From: Ww85 sp963745765
GTDB lineage: Bacteria > Desulfobacterota > Desulfobulbia > Desulfobulbales > Desulfocapsaceae
Direction of reading: 5' to 3'
Assembly: GCA_963745765.1 (NCBI GenBank)
Contig: CAVUYQ010000029.1
Coordinates: 1-48,716 of the forward strand
DNA: 48,716 bases
The notes under the pieces were generated by a model that was given only the letters and a program-made list of their open reading frames with translations, had not been told where the DNA came from and did no database searches. This document shows, piece by piece, positions 20,670 through 30,298 of this stretch; the stretch's first letter is position 1, and each line of letters begins with the position of its first letter. A program made the translations under genes and the position numbers.

Positions 20670-21388
20670 AGCCTTATTATCTCCTTGATTAGATGAGTAG
20701 TATTCTTCAACCTGATTTATGGCAGATTAATCATTTATGCTGAACTTAACAATTTTTTTAATGCATCCCCTATAAAACTCGATAGGTCCGAATCCAAGCA
20801 AACGTCTAAACTTTTTTCTTGTGTGTAAAATCTTATAAATTGATGATCTGCACGCCCTGACGATAACCAATTAAAAAATGGGATTTGATTCTATCGAGTA
20901 AAGAAATAGGCCGGAACTGTCAATTACCGTAAAGACCAGATGCTCAATGGCCTGACCTGAAAACAGTTGCCGATATCGTACGGTGAACAGGGAAACACGT
21001 TAGTGTTAATGTGTATCAAACTTTTTTCACCACGTTTCCTTCCTAGTAATTTTACGAGTTGATTTTCCCCCTAACAATATATAAAAAATCTCAATGGAAA
21101 TGGTTATCATTCGTAATTGATTTTTGTCAGGATTGCAGAGACAGCCTCGAACGTCTTTTTACCATTATGACAGCTCGCCTGTGAAAACCGCTCTTTCAGA
21201 CGAAACATTTTAAGCTGAATGTAAAGAACTGAGAAAAGAAAGTAAAGGACAATACATCTGCTGAAAGTGCATGAACGGGGTGAGGATGATGTTATCGGGG
21301 ACCGTTGCGTTAAAGGTTCTGGTTCCGCGAGGCAACCCAGAGCATTCCGGCCCCTCCTTAATAAAAATCACGTGGAGGATTTTCACCT
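20670..21388. other. Long intergenic region with no recognisable gene
   Basis: 719 bases, AT-rich in the first half. No open frame shows family resemblance or a good start. A stretch near 21095-21115 (ggaaatggttatcattcg) weakly recalls a Fur box, but no iron gene is adjacent. The region, followed by the MarC remnant, looks like decayed sequence. Confidence 0.4.
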
Positions 21389-21499
21389 GTGGTGACAACG
21401 GTTCTTACCCTGATTAAAATAGTAACGAGCTTTTATATGGCACTGTTCCCGGTCGTCAACCCCCTTGGCACAGCACTTATTCTATCGGGAATGGCCTGA
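21389..21499 (+). pseudogene. N-terminal fragment of a MarC-family membrane protein
   Basis: 36 codons from GTG reading into FYMALFPVVNPLGTALIL, the signature first helix of MarC proteins, then TGA. A GGAGGA site lies 9-10 bases upstream. The next codons in frame read KHLPVRREI, plausible for the following MarC loop, before the resemblance is lost. This is a truncated remnant of an approximately 200-residue inner-membrane protein. Confidence 0.6.
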
Positions 21500-21710
21500 A
21501 AACACTTACCGGTTAGGAGGGAAATACGAACAGGAAGGGGTTGCCTCGTCTGCACGGCGGACAGCATGCATTCATGTTGCCAATGCAGTCTATTGATACA
21601 ATGACTTTTTGATCCAATATCACCGACGACAAAATGAAATGAACGCTCAAAGATCAGGAAAGAGGAATTTACCTGGACAGAATAATGAAAAAATCAGGAG
21701 GACCGGACGT

Positions 21711-24252
21711 ATGAAAAATTATTGGAAAATACGAGCGATTGCCCTGTTGGCAGCAACTGCGGGGCTGATCTTCCCATTCACCGGGAAAGCAACGGCCGCT
21801 GGCGAACCGGGTTCTCCCAGCGCTACCACGGTCATTGACGGGAAACAACTCCCTGCGCCTCAACCACCGTTTGGCGGCGTAATCAAAGAAGATGCCCTAA
21901 ACTCAAAACCATGGTGGGCTCCCCGCATTGTACCGCCCAAAGGTGCCCCCAACGTGCTGCTCATCATTACCGATGACTCCGGTTTTGGCGTTCCAGGTAC
22001 TTTCGGCGGTGTCATCCCGACACCTGCTATGGATCGCGTCGCAGAAAACGGTCTGCGCTATAACAACATCCACTCCACTTCCTTGTGCTCACCCACACGA
22101 GCCGCCCTGATCACCGGGCGTAACCACCACTCGGCCAGTTTTGGTGTTATCTCCGAGCAGGCAACCGGCTTTCCCGGCTATAACAGCATCATCGACAAGG
22201 ACAAGGCCACCATTGGCCGGATTCTGCTCGATAACGGTTATGCCACTTCCTGGTTCGGCAAGGATCACAACACGCCGGCCTTCGAAGCGAGCCAGGCAGG
22301 GCCTTTCGACCAGTGGCCGACCGGCCTGGGCTTCGAATATTTCTACGGCTTCGTCGGCGGTGATGCCAACCAGTGGCAACCGAACCTGTTCCGCAACACA
22401 ACCCAGATCTATCCTTTCGATGGCAAGCCCGGTTGGAATCTCGTTACCGGCATGGCCGATGATGCCATTGATTACCTGAATCGGCTCAACCAGATACAGC
22501 CGGACAAGCCGTTTTTCATCAAGTACGCCCCCGGTGCCACCCATGCGCCGCATCACCCGACAAAGGAGTGGGTAGAGAAGATCCACAACATGCACCTCTT
22601 CGATGATGGCTGGAATAAACTTCAGGAGAGGATTTTTGAGAACCAGAAACGCCTCGGGATGATTCCGGCCGATACCAAGCTGTCACCCTGGCCGAAGGAA
22701 GTCCTGAAGAACTGGGATGATCTTACCCCCGAGGAGAAAAAACTCTACATCCGCCAGGTGGAGGTGTTTGCCGCCTATGCGGCCTATAACGATCACGAAA
22801 TCGGGCGCGTCATCCAGGCTGTCGAAGACATTGGCAAGCTCGACAACACGCTGATCATCTACATCAACGGGGATAACGGCACCAGCGCCGAAGGCGGCCC
22901 GTTAGGCACACCCAACGAAGTAGCCTTTTTCAACGGCGTCGCCGTTCCTGTCGATGTCCAGATGAAGTGGTACGACGTCTGGGGCACCGAGCAGACCTAC
23001 AATCACATGTCGGCGGGCTGGTCATGGGCCTTTGATTCACCCTTCACCTGGTTTAAACAAAACGCCTCGAAGCTTGGGGGTATCCGGCAGAACATGGCGA
23101 TCTCCTGGCCCAACCGCATCAAGGACAAGGGCGGCCTGCGTGAACAGTTCATGCACATCATCGACGTGGTACCCACCATTCTTGAAGTAACCGGCATTTC
23201 CGCACCGGAAGTGGTTGACGGCATCAAACAGGCGCCGATCGAGGGCACCAGTTTCGCCTACACCTTTGACAAGGCAAACGCCACGGTACCGTCTCGACAC
23301 AAAACCCAGTATTTCGAGATGATGGGTCAATGGGCTCTCTATCACGAAGGCTGGCTGCTCAGCACCAAGGTAAATCGAGCGCCATGGGAGGCCTTCGGTG
23401 CCGCCAATCCGGACCCGCTGAACAACCAGGTGCTCGAACTCTACGACCTGAACACCGACTTCAGTCAGTCCCAGAACCTTGCCGACAAATATCCCGACAA
23501 GGTAAAAGAGATGAAAGCAATGTTCATCGAGGAAGCCAAGAAGTATCAGGTATTCCCGCTGGACGCCTCGGTGGCCGGCCGGAGTAGTCGCACCGCGACC
23601 GAACATCACTGCCGGCCGCACCGAATTCGTGTATACCAAAGCCATGGTCGGTTTGCCGCAGGGCGATTCCCCATTCCTGCTCAACAGTTCATACACCATC
23701 AGCGCAGACATTGACGTTCCTGAAGGGGGCGCCGAGGGCATGATCCTCACGTCGGGTGGACGATTCGCCGGTTACGGTTTTTACCTGCTGAAGGGGAAAC
23801 CGGTGTTCCTCTGGAACCTGCTCGACCTGAAACGCATCAGATGGGAAGGACCCGAAGTGCTCTGCTCCCGGTAAACATATTGTTGAGTTCGATTTCAAAT
23901 ATGACGGCCTCGGCGTCGGAACGCTCCTCTATAACAACATGAGCGGACTTGGCCGCTCCGGCATCGGCACGCTCAAGGTGGACGGCAAAGAGGTAAGACT
24001 ATCAAGATGGAGCACTCACTGCCGATGATCCTGCAATGGGACGAGAGCTTCGACATCGGCTCCGACACCCTGACCGGTGTCAACGACGCCGACTACCTGC
24101 CGCCGTTTCCTCTGACCGCCAAGCTCAACAAACTGACGATCAAGGTAGACCGGCCGAAAATGACGCCTGAAGATATCAAAAAACTCGAGAACGCCGAAGC
24201 AACCGCCCTCGACGGCAAACCGCTGAATCACGTCCAGAGCGGTCCTCAGTAG
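21711..24252 (+). pseudogene. Exported arylsulfatase with three frameshifts near the 3' end
   Basis: The start is ATG at 21711 (AGGAGG nine bases upstream), giving a Sec signal peptide (residues 1-32). The type I sulfatase domain follows, with metal-binding VLLIITDDSGFG and the sulfatase signature CSPTRAALITG, whose Cys126 would be converted to formylglycine. DAIDYLNRLN and NGDNGTSAEG add further active-site features. The first frame runs to 23714, but homology leaves it near 23582. The second frame carries VYTKAMVGLPQGDSP and ILTSGGRFAGYGFYLLKG to 23862. A third reads APGKHIVEFDFKYDG to about 23993, and a fourth ends at 24252. Joined, the protein is about 845 residues, normal for this family with its C-terminal beta domain. 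It would hydrolyse sulfate esters in the periplasm. Confidence 0.85.
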
Positions 24253-24270
24253 GTTGGAGGGGCCGCTTGC

Positions 24271-24310
24271 TTCACCGACAGGGGAGACTAACCGCTCCCT
24301 TGTCGGTGAA
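24271..24310 (+). terminator. Hairpin downstream of the arylsulfatase
   Basis: TTCACCGACaGGGGAG pairs with CTCCCttGTCGGTGAA. The stem is long and strong but has no T-run after it. It sits between the convergent sulfatase and DUF2237 genes and could limit read-through from either side. Confidence 0.45.
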
Positions 24311-24443
24311 TAACGGCTGTAAGGTAGAAAAAATGCGATGCGAATGGCGGAGGCAGTTTTTAATCGTCGCCCAACTCTCGGGTGGTGTAGCGATTCACGG
24401 CTGGTTGCATAAGACGGCTCACTCTCTCAACCATCGCAACCGC

Positions 24444-24818
24444 TCAGCTATCACTGCCGATAGAATGCAATAAATAATCGGCCAGGGTAGCGTGCTCAAG
24501 GGCGGATTCATGCGTCGCCTTAAGGTCGACGGGTGGCGCCATTTCCTGCTGCAAAGCCTCCCGCCAGCGCGGGGCACAGAGACACCAGCGATCACCTGGT
24601 TTGAGGCCGTCAAACCCATACATGGGCATCGGCGTGCTGAGATCGTTTCCAACACGCTTGGAAAACTCAAGAAATTCCTCGGAAACAACGACGCAGACGG
24701 CATGAACGCCGATATCTTCTTCAGTCACCTTGCAGTTGCCTTCACGGGTAAAACCGGTGAGAGGTTCGATACTGCAGATTTCCAAAGGAGAGCCAAGAAT
24801 ATTTTTATGTTCAATCAT
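24444..24818 (-). CDS. DUF2237 family protein
   Basis: 124 residues from ATG at 24818, preceded by AAGGGAA. The frame stays open upstream into the dispersed repeat, but that part is unlikely to be coding. Family features are NILGSPLEICSIEPLTGF, GVHAVCVVVSEEFLEFSK, GNDLSTPMP and GLKPGDRWCLCAPRW, followed by APPVDLKATHESAL. The conserved cysteines and histidines suggest a compact cytoplasmic protein. No function is established for the family. Repeat copy 2 lies only 22 bases upstream of the start, so the native promoter may have been displaced. Confidence 0.85.
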   Translation of the reverse strand: MIEHKNILGSPLEICSIEPLTGFTREGNCKVTEEDIGVHAVCVVVSEEFLEFSKRVGNDLSTPMPMYGFDGLKPGDRWCLCAPRWREALQQEMAPPVDLKATHESALEHATLADYLLHSIGSDS

Positions 24819-24840
24819 AGTTCCCTTGGGTAAATTATCT

Positions 24841-24999
24841 AGGCTGCCTTGGAAATTATCTTTTTGCCCCAACTCTGCGTTGCGTGCGAATATTTTATCC
24901 TCGGAATATCAAACATATGCACCCCAAGGCATTTCTTTCGGCGCCTATCGATACAATTTTCAAGGCGCCTTGATTTTGTAACCAGAGAAATAACCTAAT
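24841..24999 (-). repeat. Dispersed repeat, copy 2 (minus orientation)
   Basis: About 159 bp. Its reverse complement matches 9686-9841 along the whole length, with the central part nearly identical. The element ends 22 bases before the DUF2237 start and may supply its leader. With copy 1 in the opposite orientation, it brackets a 15-kb segment. Confidence 0.85.
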
Positions 25000-25016
25000 A
25001 TTAAAGGATAACCTCT

Positions 25017-25130
25017 ATGCAGAGGAAATCAAGAATAATTATTGAAGCCGTTACATCTGTTTTAATTCACGGACGGAGCAGCCTGAATAAAAGGAATAAG
25101 GCCAGAAAAGAAATCAGGAGAAATTGTTGA
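25017..25130 (+). CDS. Possible small basic protein
   Basis: 37 codons from ATG, with AAAGGA nine bases upstream. The product is strongly basic (RKSR near the start; NKRNKARKEIRRN at the end) with a hydrophobic IIIEAVTSVLIHG between. I recognise no family. It lies between repeat copy 2 and the small lipoprotein gene. The spacing of the ribosome site is good, but a reading frame this short could occur by chance. Confidence 0.25.
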   Translation: MQRKSRIIIEAVTSVLIHGRSSLNKRNKARKEIRRNC

Positions 25131-25183
25131 AGAGCAGGCAATAACGCGTGGGAAATTGCATATCGTGATTACCAGCAAAACAA

Positions 25184-25396
25184 CTAAAAATCAGAGGCAT
25201 CTCCCGGAATAAATACCACCGGAGAAGCAAAGGCAGCCGCTTCCTGCCCGGGCATGGCCATATACTGGTCATAGAGGTTCTGTCGAGCCTGATGACGGTA
25301 CGATGAGCTCGAAGTAGTGCCGCAGGATGAAAACAGACCGGCGGCAGCCAGCGAAAAAAGCAAATAGACAATTATTGTAAGACGCTTGTTGACCAT
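25184..25396 (-). CDS. Small lipoprotein, unknown function
   Basis: 70 residues from ATG at 25396, where AGGAAGG lies at proper distance (an upstream in-frame ATG at 25426 has none). The signal reads RLTIIVYLLFSLAAAGLFSSC, with the lipobox cysteine at its end, then a serine-rich linker and a short domain. It is probably lipid-anchored in the envelope. I recognise no family. Confidence 0.6.
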   Translation of the reverse strand: MVNKRLTIIVYLLFSLAAAGLFSSCGTTSSSSYRHQARQNLYDQYMAMPGQEAAAFASPVVFIPGDASDF

Positions 25397-25620
25397 GACC
25401 TTCCTGGTGTGCGGCAGCACAGCCATCCTCCCGGTTTCAGGTTTTCCCCAGTTCAGGTTAATCTCCTGTAACGATAATCACTGATCGGGGTAATGCAGCA
25501 GATGTTATCCAATAGTTATTTACGCGAAGATGATGTTAAAAGTTCCAACATCATGCTACTATAGACAATATTGCGATTTTTTGCTTCCATTTCGCGATCT
25601 CATTTCATAGAGTAGAAACG

Positions 25621-26613
25621 ATGACGATAACCATAGACGCCCCGCTTGATATGCATCTGCACCTGAGAGAAGGAGAGATGCTCCGTCTTGTCGCACCATT
25701 TTCCGCCAACCATTGGGCGGGCGCTGTTATCATGCCAAATCTGGTTGACGCCGTTGACACTTTTGAAAAACTGTTTCAATACCGGTCAGAAATCCTTGCT
25801 GCCTGCCGCGATTACTGCTTCGAACCCTACATGACACTCTTTTTCCGTACCTACAGACGGGAAGAACTCGAGCTCCTGAAAGAGCATATTATCGGTATCA
25901 AACTCTACCCGGCAGGGATCACCACCCAGAGTGAAAATGGCGTCAGGAATTTCGATTCAATAGAGGAAACGCTCTCACTCATGCAGCAATTGGAGATTCC
26001 CCTGCTTGTACACGGAGAAAGCAACGGGTTTGTGCTCGACCGCGAACGCGAGTTCCTTGTCACCTATCGGCACATTGCTGAAAACTTTCCCTCGCTGCAT
26101 ATCATCATGGAACATATCACGACAGCTGATGCTGTTGAATTCCTTGATGAATTTGATAATGTTTCGGCAACCGTCACCCTGCATCACCTGATGATCACCC
26201 TTGACAATGTCATTGGTGATCTGATGCAGCCCCATCTCTTCTGCAAACCGGTTGCCAAAACACCGCGGGATCGCGAGGCACTGCGACAGGCTGTCTTCAG
26301 CGGCCACCGGAAGATCATGTTCGGGTCCGATTCGGCACCTCATCCACGCCACAAGAAAGAATGCGTCGGCTGTGCAGCCGGCGTGTTTACTGCACCTGTC
26401 GCCCTTGAGCTGCTGGTGCAATTGTTTGACGACGCAGGTTGTCTTGAAAATCTGCAGGACTTTATCAGTAACAACGCCAGGAAACGCTATAATATTGCCC
26501 CCCCTGAAAAACAGATCGTTCTGAGCAGAAATCCGTGGCAGGTTGCTGAAAATCATGGTGCAGTCAGATCGTTTTATGCTGGTAAGACCATTAACTGGTC
26601 GGTTGTCTCCTGA
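25621..26613 (+). CDS. pyrC: Dihydroorotase, PyrC type
   Basis: 330 residues of the zinc amidohydrolase family that closes carbamoyl-aspartate to dihydroorotate in pyrimidine synthesis. Metal ligands are His12 and His14 (DMHLHLR), the carboxylated Lys94 (GIKLYPAG), His131 (LLVHGE) and His165 (MEHIT), with catalytic Asp237 in FGSDSAPH. The length is close to class II PyrC of E. coli. Only this pathway gene is present here, as is common for dispersed pyr genes. The ribosome site is weak. The nitroreductase gene follows 65 bases later in the same direction. Confidence 0.93.
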   Translation: MTITIDAPLDMHLHLREGEMLRLVAPFSANHWAGAVIMPNLVDAVDTFEKLFQYRSEILAACRDYCFEPYMTLFFRTYRREELELLKEHIIGIKLYPAGITTQSENGVRNFDSIEETLSLMQQLEIPLLVHGESNGFVLDREREFLVTYRHIAENFPSLHIIMEHITTADAVEFLDEFDNVSATVTLHHLMITLDNVIGDLMQPHLFCKPVAKTPRDREALRQAVFSGHRKIMFGSDSAPHPRHKKECVGCAAGVFTAPVALELLVQLFDDAGCLENLQDFISNNARKRYNIAPPEKQIVLSRNPWQVAENHGAVRSFYAGKTINWSVVS

Positions 26614-26678
26614 TCATCTTTTCAAGCGCCAGGCAGACCGGGAACTTCAGGGCACCTTGAAAATCATGGAGCTGGCTG

Positions 26679-27416
26679 ATGAACGAAACAATAGATCTTC
26701 TCAAAGCGCACCGCTCAATTCGAAAATTCTCCGATAAACCGGTAAGTCAGGATCTGATCAGGGAATTGATCAGGGGCGGCCAGTGCGCAGCCACTTCCAG
26801 CTTTATCCAGGCGTGCACCGTCATACAGGTGAATGAGAAAGAGACGAGAACCAGGCTCAGCGAGTATGCGGCAGCTCAGCTCTATGTTAAAGAAGCGCCG
26901 GTATTCCTGGTGTTCTGCGCCGATATGCAGCGGCACCGGTTAGCGTGCGGCATGCACGATGCGCCCATGCTCAGTGGTTTCACCGAGCAGTTTATAACCG
27001 CCTCTGTCGACTGCGCCCTTTTTGCCCAGAATGTTTTGATCGGGGCTGAATCACTGGGGCTTGGGGGATGTTATATCGGGGCTATCCGGAACCGGATAGC
27101 TGAAGTGGATAAACTGCTCGGCCTGCCGGATCTTGTCTATCCGCTCTTTGGCATGTGTCTTGGCTACCCGGCCCAGAACCCCGAAACAAAACCCCGGCTG
27201 CCCGTTGATGTGGTGCTCAAACAGGAACGCTATGATGACAGCGGCGACCTGGAGCGAATTACGGCCTATGACGAAGCGGTCAGAACCTATTATCGCACAC
27301 GCACCCGTGGAGTCAAGAACGATTCATGGAGCGAGCAGATCTCCGAGATGCTGGTCAAGGAGGCGCGTCCCCATATGCTCTCCTACCTGCAGTCAAAAGG
27401 TTTCCTTCTCAAATAG
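26679..27416 (+). CDS. NfsA-type oxygen-insensitive NADPH nitroreductase/flavin reductase
   Basis: 245 residues. The FMN phosphate-binding start AHRSIRKFSDKPV is visible, then FIQACTVIQV, a central VDCALFAQNVLIGAESLGLGGCYIG that binds FMN, and LFGMCLGYPAQ with KPRLP, typical of the NfsA/FRP group. Such enzymes are cytoplasmic homodimeric flavoproteins reducing nitroaromatics, quinones or free flavins. GGAG lies seven bases before the start. It probably shares a transcript with pyrC. Confidence 0.88.
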   Translation: MNETIDLLKAHRSIRKFSDKPVSQDLIRELIRGGQCAATSSFIQACTVIQVNEKETRTRLSEYAAAQLYVKEAPVFLVFCADMQRHRLACGMHDAPMLSGFTEQFITASVDCALFAQNVLIGAESLGLGGCYIGAIRNRIAEVDKLLGLPDLVYPLFGMCLGYPAQNPETKPRLPVDVVLKQERYDDSGDLERITAYDEAVRTYYRTRTRGVKNDSWSEQISEMLVKEARPHMLSYLQSKGFLLK

Positions 27417-27531
27417 AAGGCCTCCTGAAGGTCTAAACCATCGGGACAAGCGTAAACCTGCACGCCTGGGTCCCATTGATCAGGAACAGAGAGTCATGCA
27501 GGTTTTCAGGCAAGGACGCCAGCTTTTTGGA

Positions 27532-28269
27532 TCAATTCAGCGTATCCGCAAGATATTCAGTAAAACGCCGCCAGGACTTTTTATCGGCCTCTTCCTGGTA
27601 GCTTTTGGCTCCGAAAACAGTAAAGGCATGAGGCGCACCGCTGTAGGTAGTCATCTCGTGCTCAATCCCGGCTTTTTCAAGCTGGGAGACAAGGCTGGCA
27701 AAATCCGCAATAGTAACTGCCGTATCGGCGCTGCCATGAAATACCAGTATGGCGCCTTTTGTCTTGGAATAATCCTGACCTTCAGGCGTTGCCAGACCAC
27801 CGTGAAAGGTGACGAAAGCGAGTGCCGGTTCACCGGCCCGGGCCATCTCGAGAACCGCCGCTCCACCGAAGCAATAACCGAAGACAATCGCCTTTGAACC
27901 GTTTCCACCCTGTTTTACACCTTCAGCAAAGGATGCCTTGAGTAGCTTGCGCATTTTTCCGCGGTCGGCGTATAGCTCTCCGGTAAGCTTTTTCTTATCA
28001 TCCACTTCCGTCGGCCTGATACCCTTGCCGAACAGGTCCACAGCGAACACACTGTAGCCGAGATCTGCAAGCATATTGGCCCGCTTTACTTCATAATCGG
28101 TCAAACCGTCCCAGTCATGAACGAGGAGCAGCAGCGGCGCGTCAGTGCCACCGCTAGCATAATATCCTTCGTACTCCAGGCCGTCGACACTATAGGTGAC
28201 GGCCTTTCCAGCACCGAGTGCGGGAAGTGCAGCCGATAACAACGATAACACCATGACAGCTATTTTCAT
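27532..28269 (-). CDS. Dienelactone hydrolase family protein, exported
   Basis: 245 residues. An N-terminal signal peptide (residues 1-20, MKIAVMVLSLLSAALPALGA) precedes an alpha/beta-hydrolase domain. The catalytic triad is Cys133 (GYCFGG), Asp182 (HGSADTAV) and His214 (APHAF). The cysteine nucleophile is typical of dienelactone hydrolase. The signal peptide suggests a periplasmic ester or lactone hydrolase. The start follows AGGAGGGTGAT. Substrate unknown. Confidence 0.87.
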   Translation of the reverse strand: MKIAVMVLSLLSAALPALGAGKAVTYSVDGLEYEGYYASGGTDAPLLLLVHDWDGLTDYEVKRANMLADLGYSVFAVDLFGKGIRPTEVDDKKKLTGELYADRGKMRKLLKASFAEGVKQGGNGSKAIVFGYCFGGAAVLEMARAGEPALAFVTFHGGLATPEGQDYSKTKGAILVFHGSADTAVTIADFASLVSQLEKAGIEHEMTTYSGAPHAFTVFGAKSYQEEADKKSWRRFTEYLADTLN

Positions 28270-28493
28270 ATCACCCTCCTGGATAGTTTCGGAAAAGTAC
28301 TTCGAGTTTACCGCTTATTCAGCCACGGCAAAGATAAGCCCGGAACCGAGCTATCGCCGTGTCAGAACAGGATAGGCATACAATAGTGCCACATTGTAGG
28401 AAAGCAAGATTCAAAGAAACGGATAGTGAGCGGGGAGTCGCCCGGTCAAAGCGTGCTGATCTTCTCTATACACCATGAAGGTCGTTTACATCC

Positions 28494-29222
28494 TTATTTA
28501 ATCGCCCCAAAAGCGGCAAAGCAGGAATTTTTATGGAGCAGTTCAACCTGGGAAAAGCCCACCTCCCTGAGCAGTTCCAGCTGATACATCACGGCACGAG
28601 GAGAATCCTCTTTCTCGATGTATTCAAATACCAGCTTGCGATATTCTTCTCCGCCCAGCCCAACGAGATATTCACCATAGCGGGCTTTCATCATCTCCTG
28701 AACCTGATCTGACTCATGACTGACCAGATCAGTGATCCAGATGCTGCCGCCTTTCACAAGAAGACGATAAAACTTGCTGAACATATCTTTCCAATCGGCG
28801 TCATCCCGAAGATGATGCAGCACCGCCCCTGCCAGAATGACATCATAGTAATCTTCCTGCAGTTCTATGCTTCTGAAGTCACCTTGAAAGACCCTTGTCG
28901 TTCCACGGTTTATGAGTGTTACCCGCTCATAGGCTCGATCAAGCATGTTTTTACTCAAGTCGAGGAGATCGCACTCAAGGGTGGACTCATACTGCAGCAG
29001 CTTCATGCTGTTATTGCCGGCACCGCAGCCAATATCAAGAATCCGTCTAATAGGACTTGATGCGGCTACAGCAGCTTCAGTTATGAGTTCCATCGCCAGC
29101 GGTGCGTCGATGGTCGCCGTCTGGCCGGTCTCAAGATCGGAGAAGCGATCGACATCCTTATCAAATCGCTTTTCAATTTCACTCACTGTTGACTTCTGTT
29201 CCAATCTGTCCTTGTCCATCAT
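28494..29222 (-). CDS. Class I SAM-dependent methyltransferase
   Basis: 242 residues. SAM motif I is ILDIGCGAGNNS (about 65-76), followed by the acidic strand-2 loop CDLLDLSKNML, FQGDF, and the motif IV/post region DVILAGAVLHHL. The arrangement is that of small-molecule methyltransferases. A C-terminal helical part (YEYIEKEDSPRAVMYQLELLREVG) may help substrate binding. AGGAGG precedes the start. It is monocistronic in this window; substrate unknown. Confidence 0.85.
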   Translation of the reverse strand: MMDKDRLEQKSTVSEIEKRFDKDVDRFSDLETGQTATIDAPLAMELITEAAVAASSPIRRILDIGCGAGNNSMKLLQYESTLECDLLDLSKNMLDRAYERVTLINRGTTRVFQGDFRSIELQEDYYDVILAGAVLHHLRDDADWKDMFSKFYRLLVKGGSIWITDLVSHESDQVQEMMKARYGEYLVGLGGEEYRKLVFEYIEKEDSPRAVMYQLELLREVGFSQVELLHKNSCFAAFGAIK

Positions 29223-29390
29223 TCTCTTCGGCCTCCTGAAAAACTGTCTATTTCATTCAAGGATATATCCATACCTGGCAGAAAAATCAATGAGGCTTCG
29301 AGATAAAATACTCGACATACGACCATGGAATATATTAGGTATCTCAAACCATACCAATATCTTTCAAACCTGCAACAGAGGCGAGTCTTT

Positions 29391-30197
29391 GTGCAACACT
29401 ACCATACTGTTTTAAGCATTGCCGGATCTGACTCGGGCGGCGGAGCAGGAATCCAGGCCGATCTCAAGACAATTTCGGCCTGCGGTTGCTTCGGCATGAC
29501 AGCCATTACCGCCATTACCGCCCAGAATACTGTCGGTGTCACCGATATTCATGCAGTACCAATCATAACTCTGGAAGCACAGATACGTGCCGTACTGGAT
29601 GATATTGGTGCTGATGCCGTAAAGATAGGCATGCTGCATTCTTCCGAAGTGATCGAATGCGTGGCACGTCTTCTTGCCGAATACCGTGTTTCAAACATTG
29701 TGCTTGATCCGGTAATGGTGGCCACAAGCGGTGATAGGCTCATCAAGGACGAGGCTGTACGAACGATGCAGGAACTACTTTTCCCGCTGGTCAGAATCAT
29801 TACCCCCAATATTCCGGAGGCGGAAATTCTTCTCGATTCGGCCATCAGCAGAGCAGATGATATTGAGGCTGCCGCCGTACGACTTGGAGAGCGCTTCAAT
29901 CTCTCCGTGCTCGCCAAGGCCGGTCACCTGCGGGGTAATAATCTCCAGGATGTTCTCTACGATCATGAAGGGGGTTCTTTAACACATTTCAAGAATAAAA
30001 AAATCATTACAGCCAACACGCACGGTACCGGCTGCACCTTATCATCGGCCCTGGCCGCTTCTCTTGCCAAGGGAACTGGATTGGTCCAAGCGAGTGCAGA
30101 TGCCATCGATTATGTCGCCGGGGCGATCAAAGCCGGCTCTGCCTATCACATCGGAAAGGGTCACGGCCCGGTGCATCATTTCCATGCATTCTGGTGA
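29391..30197 (+). CDS. thiD: Hydroxymethylpyrimidine/phosphomethylpyrimidine kinase ThiD
   Basis: About 268 residues from the GTG at 29391. The frame is open from 29325, but the family start VQHYHTVLSIAGSDSGGGAGIQ and a GAGGCGAG site favour the later codon. Ribokinase-fold enzyme: SIAGSDSGGGAGIQADLKT near the start, DPVMVATSGDRL in the middle, and the C-terminal anion hole and base in TANTHGTGCTLSSALAA. ThiD phosphorylates hydroxymethylpyrimidine twice in thiamine synthesis. No thiE or TPP riboswitch is beside it. Confidence 0.92.
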   Translation: MQHYHTVLSIAGSDSGGGAGIQADLKTISACGCFGMTAITAITAQNTVGVTDIHAVPIITLEAQIRAVLDDIGADAVKIGMLHSSEVIECVARLLAEYRVSNIVLDPVMVATSGDRLIKDEAVRTMQELLFPLVRIITPNIPEAEILLDSAISRADDIEAAAVRLGERFNLSVLAKAGHLRGNNLQDVLYDHEGGSLTHFKNKKIITANTHGTGCTLSSALAASLAKGTGLVQASADAIDYVAGAIKAGSAYHIGKGHGPVHHFHAFW

Positions 30198-30298
30198 TGA
30201 TTTAGGCTATTTTAGGCGTTTTACCGGGAGCAATGCGGCTAGTGCTGCACTTCCGTGCCTTGCCAAAGCGAAGCATGACAATCAGCACCGACCTACTA

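Noticed and set aside
21093..21115. Fur-box-like sequence ggaaatggttatcattcg
   Set aside because: About 12 of 19 positions match in AT-rich DNA, and no iron-uptake gene is nearby.
21497..21499. TGA in the MarC remnant as a selenocysteine codon
   Set aside because: MarC proteins are not selenoproteins, no SECIS-like hairpin follows, and homology is soon lost.
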